Shown: positions 1-5,634 of the stretch, piece after piece | Position numbering within the stretch: position 1 is the first letter of the stretch | Layout: each line of letters starts with the position of its first letter | Source: DATEHQ01 sp035279525 | Lineage (GTDB): Bacteria > Chloroflexota > Dormibacteria > Dormibacterales > Dormibacteraceae | Assembly (NCBI GenBank): GCA_035279525.1 | Contig: DATEHQ010000144.1 | Coordinates: 1-9,556, forward strand | Direction of reading: 5' to 3' | DNA length: 9,556 bases | Position numbers and translations under genes: made by a program | Notes under the pieces: model-generated | Database searches by the model: none | The model's input: the letters and a program-made list of their open reading frames with translations, nothing else | Told to the model about the DNA's origin: nothing

Positions 1-89
1 CCCCCAGGCGCATCCCGGCCACCCTCTTCACAGCCCGCTCTCACAGCATCTCCAGCAGACTCCACTCCCTGCTCACCATGGCCCCATCC

Positions 90-104
90 CCGGCCTTCGG
101 CCGG
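90..104. repeat. Perfect 6-bp GC hairpin with TTC loop
   Basis: CCGGCC, TTC, GGCCGG forms a perfect stem-loop immediately before the repeat array. It may belong to the same family of intergenic hairpins or help stop transcription leaving the ABC-F gene on the minus strand. It has no U-tract on either side. Confidence 0.5.
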
Positions 105-107
105 TAC

Positions 108-209
108 TTCCCCGCCGAGCGGGGAAGACCAACCCCGCCAGGCGGGGAAGGCCAACCCCCGCCAAGCGGGGAAGACGAGCGGGGAAGGCCAACCCCCCCA
201 AGCGGGGAA
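108..209. repeat. Array of five GCGGGGAA hairpin repeats (REP-like)
   Basis: The octamer GCGGGGAA occurs five times, starting at 119, 142, 166, 179 and 202, so the steps are 23, 24, 13 and 23 bases. Most copies are followed by GRCCAACCCC, which gives a unit of about 23-24 bases with the 13-base step being a shortened unit. Copies pair with flanking C-runs: TTCCCCGC/GCGGGGAA with a 3-base CGA loop (108-126), CCCCGCC/GGCGGGG around one A (133-147), and CCCCGC/GCGGGG around CAA (157-171). The array sits 5 bases beyond the stop codon of the ABC-F gene. The palindromes and the irregular short step resemble REP or MITE-derived intergenic repeats. It is not CRISPR-like, because there are no unique spacers. 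A role as terminator or mRNA 3'-end protector for the ABC-F transcript is possible. Confidence 0.75.
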
Positions 210-213
210 AGCC

Positions 214-1797
214 TCAGGCGAGAGAGACGACGTCGAGCAGGTCCTCCTCCCAGTAGTCCACCCTCCCCTCGGGCATGAACAGCACCCGCTGAGGCCGCAG
301 CGCCTCCACGAACTCCGGGTCATGGCTTACCAGGACCATCGTGCCGGGCCACTCCGCCAGGGCCCGCGCCACCCCCGTCCGCGACGGGGGATCCAGGTTG
401 TTGGTCGGCTCGTCCAGCAGCAGCAGGTTGTGCCGCCCCGCCACGAGCTGCGCCAGCGCCAGCTTCGTCTTCTCTCCACCGGACAGCGTGCCCGCGTCCT
501 GCCGCGCAATGTCCCCGCTGAGCCCGAACATGCCCAGCAGCGCGCGCAGCTCGCGCTCGTCCGCATCCGACTGCTCCCGCATGTGCGCCAGCACCGTCGC
601 CCCCGAACGGATCCCCTCGTGCTCCTGCGCGTAGTAACCGAGCAGCGCCCCGTGCCCCAGCCTCGACTCGCCCGCGCTGGCCTCGCTCTGACCCGCCAGG
701 ATGCGAAGCAGGCTCGTCTTGCCGGCCCCGTTCAATCCCATCACCAGGAGCCGCTGTCCCCGCTCGACCTCGAACGTCACGTCGCGAAACACCAGCGGCC
801 CGCCGTACCCCTTGGCCAGCCGGTCGACCGTCAGCACCACGCGCCCGCTGTGTGGTGGCGGCGGAAAGCTGACCTTGACCTTGCGTTCGCGCCGCGGCGC
901 CACGACCTGCTGCGCCTTCATCCGCTCCACGCGCTTGAAGATCGACTGGGCCGTCTTCGCCCTCTTCTGCGTCTGCCGGCGCATCACCTCGGCCAGCAGG
1001 CTCAGCCGCTTGATGTCCGCTTCCTGCCTCTGCGCGAGCGAGGTCAGACGCTTCTCTTCGAGCCGGCGCGCCTCCTGGTACTGCGAATAGGTGCCGCGAT
1101 ACTCGATCAACCGCCCGGCGTCGAGGTGCAGCACGCGTGTGATCGACGAGTCCAGCAGCTTCAGGTCGTGGCTGACAACGATCACCGCGCCCCGCGTGTC
1201 GCGCAGGAAGTCCATCAACCACGACTTCGCGCTGCTGTCGAGGTGGTTGGTCGGCTCGTCCAGCAGGAGCAGGTCCGCATCCGCGAAAAGGACGCGTGCG
1301 ATCTCCACGCGGCGCCGCTCGCCTCCGGACAGCACGCTCAGAGGCAGGTCGACCCTGTCCGCGCGCAATCCGAGGCCCGTGACGATGCGCCGGGCGTCGG
1401 ACTCGCTCGAGTAGCCGCCCTGCATCCGGTAGCGCTCCTCCGCCTCCGAGAAGCGCTCGATGTGCTCGAGCGAGTGATCGTGCTCCATCTCGCGGTGCAG
1501 CTCCGCCAGACGCGCCGCCGCGCGGTCGAGGCCGCGGCCGGAAAGGATGTGGGCGAGGGCGGTCTGTGCCTCCACCCGCGGCCGTGGATTCTGCGGCACG
1601 TAGCCCAGCGTGCCCCGGCGCATCACCAGTCCGGCGGCGGCGTCGTCCTCGCCGGCGAGCACCTTGAGCAGGCTCGTCTTGCCCGCGCCATTGCGGCCGA
1701 CCAGCCCGACCTTGTCACCCGGCGCGACGTTGAAGCTGGCGTCCGACAGGACGCGCCGCGCAACCACGTCGATGGCGAGATTTCGGACCTGAAGCAC
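214..1797 (-). CDS. ABC-F family ATPase (ribosome-associated, two ABC domains)
   Basis: This is a soluble 527-residue protein with two ATP-binding cassettes and no membrane segment, the hallmark of ABC-F proteins. These bind the ribosomal E site and act in translation regulation or antibiotic protection rather than transport. First cassette: Walker A GRNGAGKT (34-41), signature LSGGE (156-160), Walker B LLLLDEPTNHLD (176-187), switch His at VVSHD (208-211). A charged, Arg/Lys/Gln-rich linker covers about 241-310. Second cassette: Walker A GLNGAGKT (354-361), signature LSGGE (438-442), LLLLDEPTNNLD (458-469), VSHD (490-493). Length is typical, and the ending with Trp-Glu-Glu-Asp-Leu-Leu-Asp resembles actinobacterial members. 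The start is a GTG at 1797-1795; there is no Shine-Dalgarno, but a TAACAT box lies six bases upstream, suggesting a leaderless message. It is transcribed divergently from the lipoprotein gene. The family is certain; the subfamily and substrate antibiotic, if any, are not. Confidence 0.95.
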   Translation of the reverse strand: MLQVRNLAIDVVARRVLSDASFNVAPGDKVGLVGRNGAGKTSLLKVLAGEDDAAAGLVMRRGTLGYVPQNPRPRVEAQTALAHILSGRGLDRAAARLAELHREMEHDHSLEHIERFSEAEERYRMQGGYSSESDARRIVTGLGLRADRVDLPLSVLSGGERRRVEIARVLFADADLLLLDEPTNHLDSSAKSWLMDFLRDTRGAVIVVSHDLKLLDSSITRVLHLDAGRLIEYRGTYSQYQEARRLEEKRLTSLAQRQEADIKRLSLLAEVMRRQTQKRAKTAQSIFKRVERMKAQQVVAPRRERKVKVSFPPPPHSGRVVLTVDRLAKGYGGPLVFRDVTFEVERGQRLLVMGLNGAGKTSLLRILAGQSEASAGESRLGHGALLGYYAQEHEGIRSGATVLAHMREQSDADERELRALLGMFGLSGDIARQDAGTLSGGEKTKLALAQLVAGRHNLLLLDEPTNNLDPPSRTGVARALAEWPGTMVLVSHDPEFVEALRPQRVLFMPEGRVDYWEEDLLDVVSLA

Positions 1798-1803
1798 GCC
1801 GGA

Positions 1804-1809
1804 ATGTTA
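1804..1809 (-). promoter_or_regulatory. Putative -10 box of the leaderless ABC-F gene
   Basis: On the minus strand TAACAT fits the TAnnnT pattern, and its end lies 6 bases before the GTG start codon. That places transcription initiation at or next to the start codon. No ribosome binding site is visible in the gap. No clear -35 element was found, so this rests on the -10 match and the spacing alone. Confidence 0.35.
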
Positions 1810-1851
1810 CGTGCCGATGGCGCCGGCGTTTCGTCATGCAATCCAATCCTC

Positions 1852-1857
1852 AGGAGG
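1852..1857 (+). promoter_or_regulatory. Ribosome binding site AGGAGG of the DUF4349 lipoprotein
   Basis: A full AGGAGG sits 9 bases before the ATG at 1867. It fixes the start within a much longer open frame that runs back to 322 antisense to the ABC-F gene, so the upstream part of that frame is not coding. Confidence 0.85.
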
Positions 1858-1866
1858 CCGTCACCC

Positions 1867-2778
1867 ATGAAAAAGCTATTCGTCACCCTCGTCGTGCTGT
1901 TGGCGGCGGCCGCCTGCGGGGGCGCGGCCGGCAGCGCCGGCTCCGCCAATGGCGGACCCGCCCGGCTGTCCCAGGGCCAGGTCGGCGCGCAGCCACCGGC
2001 CAGGTCGAACACCGGCAGCGGCCAGTCGAGCTCGACCGGGGCTCCCACTACGACCAACCCGGCGCCGACGGACACCGTGCCCGTGCTGCAGGGGCCGCCT
2101 GTGATCCGTCAGGCCCAGCTCGCGATCACTGTCGACTCGGGCAAGTTCGACCAGAAGCTCGCCGACGTGCGCACGCTGGTCGAAGCGCGAGGCGGCTACA
2201 TCGCCGGCACCGACGCGCAGGCCAACCCCGCCGTCGACCCCAACATTCGCACGGGCGTCATCAACTTCATGGTCCCGGCGGCCAACTTCGACGCGACCAT
2301 CGACGAGATCGCCAAAGTGGGCAAGGTGGAGAACGAGCACATCACAGGGACCGACGTCAGCGGCCAGTACGTGGACCTGAGGACCCGGCTCGACAACGCC
2401 CAGGCGCAGCGCCAGGCCATGCTCACGCTGCTCACGCAGGCCAAGACGATCCAGGACATGATCGCCGTCCAGACCCAGATCGGCCAGATCACCGGCCAGA
2501 TCGAACAGCTGGAGGGGCAGATCAAATACCTCGACCAGAACACGTCGTTCAGCTCCATCTCAGTCACCATGACCGAGGCCGCCGCTCCGCCGGCGCAGGC
2601 CACGACCTCGGACAACTGGGGCTTCGTCAGCGCGCTGACCGGCGCGGCGCACAACTTCGTGACCACCATCGACTACGCGGTCACCGCACTGGGCGCCCTT
2701 GGTCCCTTCGTGGTGGTCGGCCTGGTCGGCTTCCTGGCCTGGCGGCGCCGCAGGGCTCCGCTGCCGCGCCACGCCTGA
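1867..2778 (+). CDS. DUF4349 domain-containing lipoprotein
   Basis: A 303-residue exported protein. It opens with a classic lipoprotein signal: two lysines, a hydrophobic stretch, and a lipobox ending at Cys17 (AAAC), so it should be lipid-anchored outside the membrane. Residues 18-75 are a low-complexity Gly/Ser/Thr/Pro/Gln linker. The DUF4349 domain follows from about residue 78: PPVIRQAQLAITV, the conserved GGYI, a middle segment with the typical DVSGQYVDLRTRLDNAQAQR, and a Gln/Leu-rich helical coiled-coil region (about 178-220) ending in SISVTMTE. One transmembrane helix near 268-292 is followed by an Arg-rich tail (WRRRRAP), which should be cytoplasmic. The architecture matches the family along its whole length. 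Function is not established; DUF4349 proteins are generally seen as envelope proteins. The upstream AGGAGG and the lipobox support this start. A strong hairpin follows the stop codon, so it is probably a single-gene unit. Confidence 0.93.
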   Translation: MKKLFVTLVVLLAAAACGGAAGSAGSANGGPARLSQGQVGAQPPARSNTGSGQSSSTGAPTTTNPAPTDTVPVLQGPPVIRQAQLAITVDSGKFDQKLADVRTLVEARGGYIAGTDAQANPAVDPNIRTGVINFMVPAANFDATIDEIAKVGKVENEHITGTDVSGQYVDLRTRLDNAQAQRQAMLTLLTQAKTIQDMIAVQTQIGQITGQIEQLEGQIKYLDQNTSFSSISVTMTEAAAPPAQATTSDNWGFVSALTGAAHNFVTTIDYAVTALGALGPFVVVGLVGFLAWRRRRAPLPRHA

Positions 2779-2788
2779 GCGGCACCCC

Positions 2789-2817
2789 GCTGGAGCCGGG
2801 GCGCTCCCGGCTCCAGC
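2789..2817 (+). terminator. Terminator-like 12-bp hairpin without U-tract
   Basis: GCTGGAGCCGGG (2789-2800) pairs perfectly with CCCGGCTCCAGC (2806-2817) around the 5-base loop 2801-2805, beginning 11 bases after the lipoprotein stop codon. The following bases are C-rich with no T-run, so it is not a textbook intrinsic terminator. Its placement between two genes that do not look related suggests termination or 3'-end protection. Confidence 0.7.
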
Positions 2818-2874
2818 CTCACCTCGCCAACCGTTCGTAACCTACGCGGGTAGTGAATCTGAGCGGTGTGGAAC

Positions 2875-2881
2875 AGGAAGG
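2875..2881 (+). promoter_or_regulatory. Ribosome binding site AGGAAGG deciding the sigma-factor start
   Basis: AGGAAGG lies 6 bases before the GTG at 2888. It selects this GTG over an upstream ATG at 2699, which lies inside the lipoprotein gene, and over the in-frame GTG codons at 2906 and 2915. Confidence 0.75.
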
Positions 2882-2887
2882 GCGGCG

Positions 2888-3463
2888 GTGGCGTTTCTGG
2901 CACGTGTGGATGAGGTGATCGAACCCCCTCCACCAGGACTGGGACCGGAGCAGCCGCACGAGACCGCCGACGTGCTGGAGCTGCCCGCCGCCTCCAGGAC
3001 CACCGACATCGCGCTCGACGAGCTGGAGCTCGTCTACGCCTTCATCTACGCCCGCGTGGGCAACCGGTTCGACGCCGAGGACTTGACCCAGCAGGTCGCC
3101 ATGAAAGCGATCCCGCGGCTCCGTCAGGGCGCGCCCGCGAGCGCGATCCGCGGTTACCTGTTCGCAACCGCCCGCTCGGTGCTCGGAGGGTTCTGGAGCA
3201 CCAGGCTAGGACTGTCCGAGTCGGAGCTCCGCGAGGATCTGGCCATGGCCGCCCCGCCTGGGCCGCCATCTGAGGAAGGCATCGAAACGGTGCAGCGCAT
3301 CCTCGGTGAGCTTTCGGACAACTACCGCCGAGTGCTCGAGCTTCGTTTCCTGCACGGGTATTCACTGAAAGAAGTGGCGGCCGAGATGAGATCGACGGTG
3401 GGCGCGATCAAGGTGATGCAGCTGCGGGCCCTGCGCGCGGCGGCGAGGATCCGGCTGACATGA
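2888..3463 (+). CDS. ECF-type RNA polymerase sigma factor
   Basis: A 191-residue sigma-70 family protein of the two-domain (ECF) size class. After a Pro-rich N-terminal extension of about 40 residues, region 2 spans about 46-103 with the core motif DAEDLTQQV (62-70) and a RGYLFATAR helix (88-96). A Pro/acidic linker covers about 108-131. Region 4 spans about 132-188, with ELSDNYRRVLELRFLHGYS leading into the helix-turn-helix (LKEVAAEM, then GAIKVMQLRALR) that would read the -35 element. The protein has no cysteine. The GTG start is chosen for its ribosome binding site. The stop overlaps the start of the Rieske gene (ATGA, 3460-3463), so the two are probably translationally coupled, as is usual for a sigma factor and its regulator. 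Family assignment is firm; the ECF subgroup and target promoters are unknown. Confidence 0.92.
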   Translation: MAFLARVDEVIEPPPPGLGPEQPHETADVLELPAASRTTDIALDELELVYAFIYARVGNRFDAEDLTQQVAMKAIPRLRQGAPASAIRGYLFATARSVLGGFWSTRLGLSESELREDLAMAAPPGPPSEEGIETVQRILGELSDNYRRVLELRFLHGYSLKEVAAEMRSTVGAIKVMQLRALRAAARIRLT

Positions 3464-4113
3464 AGGGCCGCGAGAGCCGGGTGGACCGGATCGTCTCCGA
3501 CCTGCTGCGCGGCCGGCGCCTGAAGCTGCGCGGGACCGACGCCGAGGAGAAGGAGGCGATCATCGCGGCGGCGCGCCTGGCCGGCGCGCGGCAGGGACCT
3601 CAGCGGATGCACGCGGCCTTCCGCAAGCGCCTGCAGGTCGCGCTCGAGCGCGCGCCCGCAGAGGGCACGTTGACGCGGCGCATGGCGCTGGTGGCGGGCC
3701 TTGGCCTCGCCGCGGGCGTGGCCGGCGGCGCGCTGCTCGAGAAGGCCCAGGAGGCGACGACGCCCAGGGTCGCGGGCGGCGAAGCGATCGACCCGCTGAA
3801 CGGCGCGTGGGTCGACGTGGCCGGGCTGGACGAGCTGGTCGAAGGACACCCCATGCGTGTCACGGCGGGCGGCGTGAGCGCCTACGTCTTTCGACGCGGC
3901 ACAGGCGTGGCCGCCGTCTCGTCCATCTGCTCACATCTTCCATGCGAGCTCTGGTGGGACGGCGCGCACGACGTGCTGGCCTGCCCATGCCACCCGGCGA
4001 GCTTCACCACCGAAGGAAAATCCACCGCCACCACCTATCCGCTGCCCGCGCTCAACACCGTTCGCGCGAGGGTCACCGCGAATCGCCGCGTCGAGGTGCT
4101 CGGCACGGCCTGA
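3460..4113 (+). CDS. Membrane-anchored Rieske [2Fe-2S] protein
   Basis: A 217-residue protein in three parts. Residues 1-70 are charged, helical and Arg-rich, with no recognised domain. LTRRMALVAGLGLAAGVAGG (71-90) is a hydrophobic anchor preceded by Thr-Arg-Arg, resembling a twin-arginine (Tat) signal, the usual route for folded Rieske proteins. From about 115 there is a Rieske domain with C157-S-H159 and C175-P-C-H178 as the four cluster ligands, 15 residues apart. C162 and C177 are placed like the disulfide of cytochrome bc1-type Rieske proteins (CTHLGC...CPCHG). These four are the only cysteines. The domain should lie outside the membrane and the first 70 residues inside. It overlaps the sigma gene by ATGA, with GAGGA (3445-3449) as ribosome binding site. 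No cytochrome b or other bc1 subunit is nearby, so a respiratory role is not supported here; a sigma-linked redox role is an inference. Confidence 0.9.
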   Translation: MKGRESRVDRIVSDLLRGRRLKLRGTDAEEKEAIIAAARLAGARQGPQRMHAAFRKRLQVALERAPAEGTLTRRMALVAGLGLAAGVAGGALLEKAQEATTPRVAGGEAIDPLNGAWVDVAGLDELVEGHPMRVTAGGVSAYVFRRGTGVAAVSSICSHLPCELWWDGAHDVLACPCHPASFTTEGKSTATTYPLPALNTVRARVTANRRVEVLGTA

Positions 4114-4376
4114 TGAACGTCCGTCAGCACCGGACCAGGCAGCTCGCCCTGGACCGCTGTCTGCAGCTTCTCGAAGAGGCGCAGATGCGCGGACAGGTGC
4201 GGATCGACGGACCACTCGGCGCCACGCTGCGCCGGCACCTCGAGCGCGCGAGCGTGATCGCCGATCACCGCCTCGAAGGCAGGCGCATCGACCGCGTGCT
4301 CGACGACATCTTCGCGCTGCAGGCGCAGCTGCTTGGACAGGAACCGGAGGACAGCCGCCACCACAACGGGGTGTGA
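4113..4376 (+). CDS. Hypothetical 87-aa helical protein
   Basis: I do not recognise a family. The ATG overlaps the Rieske stop by one base (TGATG, 4111-4115), which implies coupled translation; the nearest ribosome-binding-like GAGG (4093-4096) is rather far. The product is rich in Leu, Arg, Gln and charged residues and has a single Cys16. It has no signal peptide or membrane helix and looks like two or three amphipathic helices (about 8-24, 35-50, 57-75), with an Arg/Asp-rich ending. The middle reads MRGQVRIDGPLGATLRRHLER. It closes the sigma-Rieske transcription unit. The gap to the probable metK start is 28 bases and contains that gene's promoter. Coding is supported by the tight overlap and by filling the space exactly; function is unknown. 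Confidence 0.65.
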   Translation: MNVRQHRTRQLALDRCLQLLEEAQMRGQVRIDGPLGATLRRHLERASVIADHRLEGRRIDRVLDDIFALQAQLLGQEPEDSRHHNGV

Positions 4377-4387
4377 GTGTGCCCCGA

Positions 4388-4393
4388 TATGAT
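4388..4393 (+). promoter_or_regulatory. Probable -10 box of the metK unit
   Basis: TATGAT, one base from consensus TATAAT, lies in the 28-base gap before metK and stands out against the GC-rich background. Initiation about 7 bases downstream gives a 5' leader of only a few bases before the GTG at 4405. An upstream in-frame TTG at 4393 overlaps this box, which argues against that longer start. There is no evident -35 element. Confidence 0.5.
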
Positions 4394-4404
4394 TGGCGGT
4401 CGTT

Positions 4405-5634
4405 GTGGCTACATCCTTTGGCGCCTCCCCTTCGTACCTTCTGACGTCCGAATCGGTCACTGAGGGTCATCCCGACAAGGTCTGCGACCAGGTCTCGGAC
4501 GCCGTCCTCGACGGCATGCTCGCGCAGGACCCCGACGCGCGCGTGGCGTGCGAGACGGCCATCACCAAGGGCCTGTGCGTGGTCATCGGCGAGGTCACGA
4601 CTCACGCGGAGCTCGACATCCAGCGCACGATCCGCGACACGATCCGCGGCATCGGCTACAACGACGAGCACATCGGCTTCGACGCCGACCACGCCCTGAT
4701 CCAGGTCTACCTGAAGGAGCAATCGCCCGACATCGCCGCCGGCGTCGATCACTCGCTCGAGGAGCGCGAGGGCACGCTCGAGGATGACCCGTTCGAGCTG
4801 CAGGGCGCCGGCGACCAGGGCATGATGATCGGGTTCGCGTGCCGGGAGACCGCGGAGCTGATGCCGCTCACGATCTCGCTGGCCCATCGACTCGCGCAGC
4901 GGCTGGCCGCGGTGCGGAAGGAAAAGCTTCTTTCGTTTCTGCGCCCGGACGGGAAGACGCAGGTCACAGTCGAGTACGAGCACGGCAGGCCGAAGCGGAT
5001 CGAGGCCGTGGTCGTTTCGACGCACCACGCGCCCAACGTCACCCAGAAGGAGCTCGCCGAGGCGGTGCGCACGCTCGTCATCGACCCCATCCTCAAGGGT
5101 CTGGTCGTCGACGGGCGGACCAAGATCATGGTCAACCCCAGCGGTCACTTCCTCGTCGGTGGGCCGGCCGCCGACGCGGGGCTGACCGGACGCAAGATCA
5201 TCGTCGACACCTACGGCGGCGTGGCCAGGCACGGCGGAGGCGCGTTCAGCGGCAAGGACCCGAGCAAGGTCGACCGCTCCGCTGCCTACGCGGCGCGCTA
5301 CGTCGCCAAGAACCTGGTCGCGGCAGGTCTCGCGGACCGCTGCGAGGTGCAGGTGTCCTACGCCATCGGGCGCGCGCATCCGACCTCCATCGCGGTCGAG
5401 ACCTTCGGCACAGGCACGCTGGCGGAAGAGGATCTGCTGCGCCTGGTGCGCAGTCATTTCGACCTGCGGCCTGGTGCGATCATCGCGAACATGAAGCTGC
5501 TGCGGCCGATCTATCAGCCGACCGCGGCGTACGGTCACTTCGGTCGCGACGACCTGGCCGTGCCGTGGGAGGCGACTGACAAGGTCGAGGCTCTGCGCTC
5601 GGACGCCGCGGTGGCGGCTCGATCCCGAAACTGA
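4405..5634 (+). CDS. metK: S-adenosylmethionine synthetase (methionine adenosyltransferase)
   Basis: MetK makes S-adenosylmethionine from methionine and ATP, releasing phosphate and pyrophosphate, in the cytoplasm, usually as a tetramer. With a GTG start at 4405 it has 409 residues, close to the family norm. It shows the N-terminal SESVTEGHPDKVCDQ (15-29, with His22 and Asp24 at the ATP/Mg site), the first family signature GAGDQG (134-139), and the P-loop-like second signature GGGAFSGKDPSKVDRS (277-292). The C-terminal domain carries VSYAIGRAHPTSI and the closing IYQPTAAYGHFGR. All three homologous domains are present and intact. A TTG at 4393 would add four residues but overlaps the likely -10 box. 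No SAM riboswitch fits in the short leader. The stop overlaps the proposed CTG start of the next gene, suggesting an operon. Confidence 0.97.
   Translation: MATSFGASPSYLLTSESVTEGHPDKVCDQVSDAVLDGMLAQDPDARVACETAITKGLCVVIGEVTTHAELDIQRTIRDTIRGIGYNDEHIGFDADHALIQVYLKEQSPDIAAGVDHSLEEREGTLEDDPFELQGAGDQGMMIGFACRETAELMPLTISLAHRLAQRLAAVRKEKLLSFLRPDGKTQVTVEYEHGRPKRIEAVVVSTHHAPNVTQKELAEAVRTLVIDPILKGLVVDGRTKIMVNPSGHFLVGGPAADAGLTGRKIIVDTYGGVARHGGGAFSGKDPSKVDRSAAYAARYVAKNLVAAGLADRCEVQVSYAIGRAHPTSIAVETFGTGTLAEEDLLRLVRSHFDLRPGAIIANMKLLRPIYQPTAAYGHFGRDDLAVPWEATDKVEALRSDAAVAARSRN

Larger units (their letters stand above)
1..213. other. Non-coding region downstream of the ABC-F gene
   Basis: I see no convincing gene here. 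Bases 1-80 are plain GC-rich sequence. A plus-strand frame is open from the left edge to position 278, but from 78 on it only translates the hairpin repeats and the antisense of the ABC-F gene. On the minus strand, the reading from the ATG at 79-77 stops after 12 codons. A GTG start near the left edge on the minus strand cannot be excluded, because any such gene would lie almost wholly outside the window. The right half (90-209) is a hairpin-rich repeat array, described separately. Confidence 0.6.

Noticed and set aside
108..209. CRISPR array
   Set aside because: Repeats are short and palindromic with near-identical intervening bases, not unique spacers, and no cas gene is present.
78..278. 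66-codon plus-strand frame across the repeat array
   Set aside because: The Pro/Gly/Arg-rich translation is just the repeat read in one frame plus antisense of the ABC-F end; no ribosome binding site was seen.
322..1866. Long plus-strand open frame (over 500 codons) running in frame into the DUF4349 lipoprotein
   Set aside because: It is antisense to the ABC-F gene, whose motifs are all intact; the composition is Arg/His/Gln/Leu-rich shadow sequence. The lipobox signal peptide and AGGAGG place the real start at 1867.
2837..2865. Self-regulated ECF promoter upstream of the sigma gene (GTAACC as -35)
   Set aside because: GTAACC at 2837-2842 contains the AAC core common in ECF -35 elements, but no CGT-type -10 element is seen at the right distance, so I could not support it.
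2699..2887. Longer sigma factor starting at the ATG at 2699
   Set aside because: The extra 63 residues lie inside the lipoprotein gene and across the terminator hairpin and read as low-complexity sequence; the AGGAAGG-GTG start at 2888 is better.
3460..4113. Rieske protein as part of a cytochrome bc1 complex operon
   Set aside because: No cytochrome b, cytochrome c or other respiratory gene flanks it; neighbours are a sigma factor and an unknown small protein.
3931..5538. 535-codon minus-strand open frame opposite metK
   Set aside because: It is the antisense of metK and the Rieske end; the translation is Arg/Asp/Val-rich with no motif, while the plus strand carries every MetK signature. 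High GC keeps such frames open.
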